Positions 60,143 through 64,000 of a DNA stretch of 64,000 bases are shown one piece after another (the stretch's first letter is position 1; each line of letters begins with the position of its first letter). The notes below the pieces were generated by a model. The model made no database searches. It saw nothing but the letters and a program-made list of their open reading frames with translations, and was not told the DNA's origin. Made by a program: the position numbers and the translations under genes. Source of the DNA: a virus; IMG/VR virus record IMGVR_UViG_3300009093_000035, positions 62,001 through 126,000 of that record. One strand, 5' to 3'.

Positions 60143-61294
60143 TCAGGCCGTCGCGGCGGCGACCTTCTGGCGGTGGGCCAGGTTGATCCGCGCGTGCTTC
60201 TGGACGGCCGCCGTTTCGACCGCGAGGACGCGCTCGAAGTGGTCCGGGTTCTTCTCGAAGAGATCGCAGGCGAGCTTCACGCGCTGGAGCCAGTGGATCT
60301 TCATGTCCCACTTCAGCCCGCCGCCGAGATCCATTTCGTCCCCGGCGAGGATCACTTCCTCGATGGTCTGGGGCTTCTTCGGAGCCGGAGAGACCGCCTT
60401 CGTGGCCTTCACTTCCGCCTTCGGGGCCTCCGGTTCTTCCGAAACCTCGGGAGCCTCGATCGGACCTCCGTTCACGGCTTCAGCCGAAGCGGTCGCCTTC
60501 GCTCGACGCTGCTCGGCGATGATGCGAGCGCGATCTTCGGGGTTGAGCGTGTCGATGATGTCCTCGACCTTGTCGGCGCTCGCGGCGTGGATGTCGGAGC
60601 CCTTCTTCGATTCGGTCGAGAGGATCGTCGAGGTCTTCGCGATCGTGGGCTTCTGGATCTCGGGCTTCTTTCGAGGACCCTGGTCCAGACGCGCCGTCTC
60701 TCGGGCCGCCTGGGCGCCGTCGGAGATGATCGTCCGACCCTTCGCCGGAGATCCGATCTTCCCGATCACGGTCGCGTCCTCGTTCCCCGTTGCGTCCGAT
60801 TGGACTTCCATGACGCGCTTCGTCGAGGGACCGACCGATCGCTCTTCCTGGTCCTGGTTGTGGACGGTGCGGCTGAAGGTCGCCGTCTTCGCCAGGGCCT
60901 CGGAAACGTTCGCCGAGGCTGCTGCCGCTTCCTTCCCTTTCCGCGTCGCCGGACCCATGTCCTTCTCGTCGTCGGTGACGGTCGTGGGGGAGATCCGAGC
61001 GGCCTTCCCCTTGTCCTGAGCCGAACGAACCTTCACGTCCGCCGCCCGAGGCGTGTACGTAGAGGTAGTGTCCCCCGACGGAACGAGCCACCCCACCCTC
61101 ACGCCTCCGCGTAGCTCGGGGTAGTTGTGGTCCGCGCCGCCCAGCCTGAGGGTGGTCCCGTCGAACTGGATGACGTCGCCCGGGCGAATGTCCGTGCTCA
61201 GCTTCCCGAGGTGGACCTTCACGGTGGCGCGGAAGGAGTAGAACTCCCCTGTGGTGTACTGAATTTCTACGGACGCTGGAACGGTCGAGGTCAT
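60143..61294 (-). CDS. Virion protein with beta domain and disordered tail (383 aa)
   Basis: ATG 61294 has GGAGG upstream; the longer open frame adds 12 poor residues. The N-terminal 75 residues (RATVKVHLGKLSTDIRPGDV; IQFDGTTLRLGG; GGVRVGWLVPS) resemble a small beta domain found in structural proteins of large myoviruses. The middle is low complexity and charged. The end (GLKWDMKIHWLQRVKLACDL) is helical. Role unknown. Confidence 0.55.
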   Translation of the reverse strand: MTSTVPASVEIQYTTGEFYSFRATVKVHLGKLSTDIRPGDVIQFDGTTLRLGGADHNYPELRGGVRVGWLVPSGDTTSTYTPRAADVKVRSAQDKGKAARISPTTVTDDEKDMGPATRKGKEAAAASANVSEALAKTATFSRTVHNQDQEERSVGPSTKRVMEVQSDATGNEDATVIGKIGSPAKGRTIISDGAQAARETARLDQGPRKKPEIQKPTIAKTSTILSTESKKGSDIHAASADKVEDIIDTLNPEDRARIIAEQRRAKATASAEAVNGGPIEAPEVSEEPEAPKAEVKATKAVSPAPKKPQTIEEVILAGDEMDLGGGLKWDMKIHWLQRVKLACDLFEKNPDHFERVLAVETAAVQKHARINLAHRQKVAAATA

Positions 61295-61342
61295 GAGACA
61301 GAGTCCTCCAAGCGGGACTCTACCGAGCATCCAATGTCTTGA

Positions 61343-62551
61343 TCAGCCGGGGAGATACTCCGCGGCGATGGACACCACTTCCTTCTTGCTGAGGCCGCTC
61401 GGACCGATGAGATCGGCCACCTCGCCGTCGTAGAGAACGGACATGGCGAGATCGTGGGCGACACTCTCGATCCCCTCGCCGGAATCCCCCGGGTCCCAAT
61501 CAGACCGAGCGTCCTTTGCCCAGGCCTGAATCGCCTTGAAGAGTTTCGACTTCGCCGCCGACTGGCTGAGAGGACGCTGGAGAGCACTCGGATCTACGAC
61601 TCCCTTCGGAGCCTTCTTGATCGCGCCCCTCTTCAGGAGGTCTCGGATGAACTCGTTCGGAAGACTCTTCTTCTGCCAGGACTGCTGATCCGGATTCAGC
61701 ACCTCGGCCATGAAGGCGTCTCTCTTCACCTTCGGCATCCCCGCCGCGATCAGACCCCCGACGATGTCCTGAGCGAGGCCCACGTAGGCGTTCAGGTTGT
61801 CCCCGTAGATACGAACCTCGGTTCGAGGGTACGCTGCGAAGCGCTCGACCACGCGGGCCGGGCTCGCGGTCTTCTTCAGGTAGATCTTGTCTTCGAGCGT
61901 TCCGAACCCCGTAGCCCCCGTGTACCACCCGTTCGGAAGGCGCGCAGAGGTGATTCCCGGAACCGGCGGTTCGGGAGTCACGTAGATGTAGTCGGCCGTG
62001 AGCTTCGTGACGATCAACCCCTGGCCGGCCTGGAAGCCTCCCCGAGAGAGCTTCACCGGTTCCGTCACTGTGAGACGGTCATTGACCGCGAGCTTCGGCG
62101 GAAGGGTGTACCCCTCTTCCTTCATCTTGAAGTAGCGCGGGTACGCCTGACGGACGGTTCGCTCGTTCGAAGCAATCATCGAGTCCGAGTAGGTCTTCCC
62201 GAAGAGAAGCGGATACCACTCTGGGTGCTCGAAGAAGGGGATCGAGGCCGCCTCGTCCTCCTCGAACCAGACGTATCCGCCGGCCTTCTCTCCGATTCGG
62301 TAGGCCGGAGCCGAAAGGACCTTCCGAGCCACGCCGTCCGAGATCCCCATCCCCCCGTGGCTCGCAGTCGAGACCCAACTCACCCCTCGAAGCGAAGGAT
62401 GGTCGTACATCGTCTGGACCGTTCCCCACGGAGACTTCGGAGCCTTCGGATCGTTGTAGCTCCAGTTGCGAGTACGGGGAGAAGCCTTCTTGTCCATGAC
62501 GCCCGGCTCCTTGTCCCAGTTCGCGAGTTCTTCGTAGGTAGCGATGCTCAT
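61343..62551 (-). CDS. DUF7007-like protein with RVVERF motif (402 aa)
   Basis: ATG 62551 (MSIATYEELANWDKEPGVMD) is chosen; upstream the frame is only open as a shadow of the preceding gene. Residues 35-130 (KSPWGTVQTMYDHPSLRGVS, WVSTASHGGMGIS, YVWFEEDEA) match the DUF7007-type domain seen on mobile elements, whose core is the STASHGG motif. Near residue 235, LKKTASPARVVERFAAY is a copy of the second recurring motif. The C-terminal part is helical. Confidence 0.6.
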   Translation of the reverse strand: MSIATYEELANWDKEPGVMDKKASPRTRNWSYNDPKAPKSPWGTVQTMYDHPSLRGVSWVSTASHGGMGISDGVARKVLSAPAYRIGEKAGGYVWFEEDEAASIPFFEHPEWYPLLFGKTYSDSMIASNERTVRQAYPRYFKMKEEGYTLPPKLAVNDRLTVTEPVKLSRGGFQAGQGLIVTKLTADYIYVTPEPPVPGITSARLPNGWYTGATGFGTLEDKIYLKKTASPARVVERFAAYPRTEVRIYGDNLNAYVGLAQDIVGGLIAAGMPKVKRDAFMAEVLNPDQQSWQKKSLPNEFIRDLLKRGAIKKAPKGVVDPSALQRPLSQSAAKSKLFKAIQAWAKDARSDWDPGDSGEGIESVAHDLAMSVLYDGEVADLIGPSGLSKKEVVSIAAEYLPG

Positions 62552-62553
62552 GA

Positions 62554-63807
62554 TCAGAGCTTCTTCATGACGTCGGTCCACTCTTCGAGGGACTTCCGGT
62601 TCCGACCCACATCGGCCTCCGTAGCGGGCTGGACCACTCCGTTGATCGTGAATCCGGAGCTGCCGTTGGCGTTCGCCTCCAGGAGCTTCTCGTAGAGTTT
62701 CACCTTCATCGGGACGAACTTCTTCAAGATCGTCGTGTCCGCTCCGGGGAAGTCCGAGAGGAACTCCGACATCTGAGCCGCCTCGGAATACTCCCCGAGG
62801 CCGGTCCACTGAACGTGGCCCTTCTCGTCGAGGTACATCGCTCCGGCGAACTTCAGGTAGGTCGAAGCCTTCGGCTTGTTCCAGCGGCCCGTCTTCGGGT
62901 CCATCGTCTGGGAGAGGAAACGGTAGCCCTTCCCGGAGTTGAACTCCAGCCAGAACTTCGCCTGGGTTCGGAGCTTGAACCCGTAGGGGTAGTCGTCGAC
63001 CACATAGGCCGAGTTCGGATCAGTGTGGCCGTAGAGGGGCTTCTTCGTCGAGGCCTTCTTCTCGAACTTCCCGCCCTTGGACTCGATCTTCTTCCGATCC
63101 GCGTCGGTGAGCCGATCCTTCTTGGCCTTGGAGTCCATCATCTCCTGCCACTCGGCTTCGTCTTCGTTCTTCGCCGGTCGCCAGGCGATCACTTCCTTCT
63201 CGGAAGCGGCGTGGTTCGACGGCATCCAGAGATCGTTCTCCTTCGCCGCGAACTCCTCCAGCTTCTGGAGGAACTTCATGTCCGCATCATCGAGAGCCTC
63301 GTAGGCCTCGTCGAGCGTCTTGTACTTCTCGTCGAAGTAGTCCCCCACCATCGCCAAGAACTTCTTCTCCACGTCGGACTCGGCGCCCTTCATGTGGTTC
63401 TTGATCCCCTTGATCATGCTCTGAGTCATGATCCCGCCCGTCTTCGAGAGGAGGGGGAGGAGAAGGGGGCGAAGCTCGGGCTTCTCGTGAGCGAGCCGAA
63501 TCGTAGCTGAACGGAGGTTGGTCATGGCTCGCTTCTCGTTGGGATGTTCTCGGAGATACCGCTCGCGAATAGAGGGATTCTCCCACTGAGGGAAGATGAA
63601 CTCCATCCCCTCCTGCTCGTAGGGAACGCGATTCTTCTTCAGCCAAGCGACGAACAGGTTGGCGGTGCCCCTGGTCCCCCACTCGACTACCGCCCGCGAA
63701 TCGTTCGCCTGGGGATTGCGCGTCGAGTAACTTGAGTTGCCGAACGTGTTCTCATCGTCCGCATCTCTCATCGCTCTGACGAGATCTTCGAATTCGTGGA
63801 AAGCCAT
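62554..63807 (-). CDS. Protein with internal IRLAH tag (417 aa)
   Basis: Residues 1-92 form a separate alpha/beta domain (AVVEWGTRGTANLFVAWLKK; MEFIFPQWENPSIRERYLRE). Then MTNLRSATIRLAHEKPELR, PLLLPLLSKTG (residues 95-124) repeats the shared tag, with an internal ATG at 63525 that could act as an alternative start. The C-terminal 290 residues are helical then beta (AKFWLEFNSGKGYRFLSQTM). ATG 63807 has GGAG upstream, so the long form is probably made. Confidence 0.6.
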   Translation of the reverse strand: MAFHEFEDLVRAMRDADDENTFGNSSYSTRNPQANDSRAVVEWGTRGTANLFVAWLKKNRVPYEQEGMEFIFPQWENPSIRERYLREHPNEKRAMTNLRSATIRLAHEKPELRPLLLPLLSKTGGIMTQSMIKGIKNHMKGAESDVEKKFLAMVGDYFDEKYKTLDEAYEALDDADMKFLQKLEEFAAKENDLWMPSNHAASEKEVIAWRPAKNEDEAEWQEMMDSKAKKDRLTDADRKKIESKGGKFEKKASTKKPLYGHTDPNSAYVVDDYPYGFKLRTQAKFWLEFNSGKGYRFLSQTMDPKTGRWNKPKASTYLKFAGAMYLDEKGHVQWTGLGEYSEAAQMSEFLSDFPGADTTILKKFVPMKVKLYEKLLEANANGSSGFTINGVVQPATEADVGRNRKSLEEWTDVMKKL

Positions 63808-63808
63808 C

Positions 63809-64000
63809 TCACTCCACCACGATCACGACGGAAAGATCGCGGACGACGGGGACCGCCCCGTACACCGCGAGCTTCGGCTTCACCTTCTTCAGGAGGGCGC
63901 TGAAATACGCCTCGTGGACTCTCTGGTCGAGGTGGCTGACCTTCTTCTTGTAGGCCCAATCGGTGTACGGGAAAGTGAGGTCGAACCAGTACTGAGCCTG
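63809..64000 (-). CDS. Hypothetical protein, 5' part outside window
   Basis: The last 63 codons of a minus-strand gene are visible, reading YWFDLTFPYTDWAYKKKVSH at the start and ending VPVVRDLSVVIVVE. The TGA is at 63809-63811, just ahead of the next ATG. The tail is helix then two strands; too little is present to assign a function. Confidence 0.5.
   Translation of the reverse strand, partial: QAQYWFDLTFPYTDWAYKKKVSHLDQRVHEAYFSALLKKVKPKLAVYGAVPVVRDLSVVIVVE

Noticed and set aside
1-64000. CRISPR array, insertion sequence, integrase or attachment site
   Set aside because: No regularly spaced direct repeats, transposase or recombinase motifs, or terminal inverted repeats were seen.

Overview
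The window is a GC-rich, densely packed stretch of a large tailed bacteriophage with a contractile tail (myovirus-like). Nearly all genes lie on the minus strand, often with ATGA/GTGA start-stop overlaps. It holds a tail-assembly run: neck/completion proteins, a very large sheath, tube, two chaperone-like proteins, tape measure, baseplate adaptors and a hub with a muramidase-like domain. Terminase, portal, protease, polymerase and a recognisable major capsid gene are not visible and should lie outside. Several accessory genes look like Myxococcota (Polyangia-type) bacteria: a Ser/Asp/Ala-rich mini-lipoprotein, and a TPR-like secreted protein with two C-terminal hydrophobic segments. I infer a myxobacterial host with moderate confidence.

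Layout (minus strand unless noted). 1-238: start of a papain-like peptidase. 342-7219: a plus-strand accessory island (lipoprotein, two Cys-rich proteins, a lipoprotein resembling a peptidoglycan hydrolase) placed around a 1,472-residue tail-fibre gene. 7216-27259: hub, two paralogous adaptors, tape measure, two chaperone-like genes, tube, two small genes and a 1,768-residue sheath. 27409-33161: zinc ribbon, unknown virion protein, actin-like ATPase, tail-completion and neck-type proteins. 33202-38136: radical SAM enzyme, an amino acid:DNA transferase-family gene split by an in-frame TGA, and a von Willebrand A protein. 38200-40492: four consecutive genes sharing one peptide tag. 40520-43104: TPR-like exported protein, beta-helix tail spike and a small paralogue of the spike's N-terminus. 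43141-48844: small early-type genes with two RNA-ligase-like nucleotidyltransferases and a polynucleotide-kinase-like P-loop protein (the second ligase on the plus strand). 48841-52213: tagged protein, HELGH metalloprotease, phospholipase-D-like protein, HU-like protein, small membrane protein. 52283-64000: virion structural and tag-bearing proteins, an abundant-looking structural gene with its own leader hairpin and terminator, and a composite 699-residue protein with a SWIM zinc finger.

The most unusual signal is a short peptide, LRxxLIRLAH followed by xPELRxxLLPLL and then K(T/E/K)A or KEG/KTG, shared by seven otherwise unrelated proteins, mostly at the N-terminus. A second short motif, RVAxRF, occurs in about five other proteins. 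This resembles in logic the capsid-targeting propeptides of T4 internal proteins, and suggests a set of proteins packaged into the head and trimmed by the prohead protease. Other points of note are a probable thymidine-hypermodification pair (radical SAM plus transferase) whose transferase carries a nonsense codon, an RNA-repair set, and hairpins placed directly at start codons.
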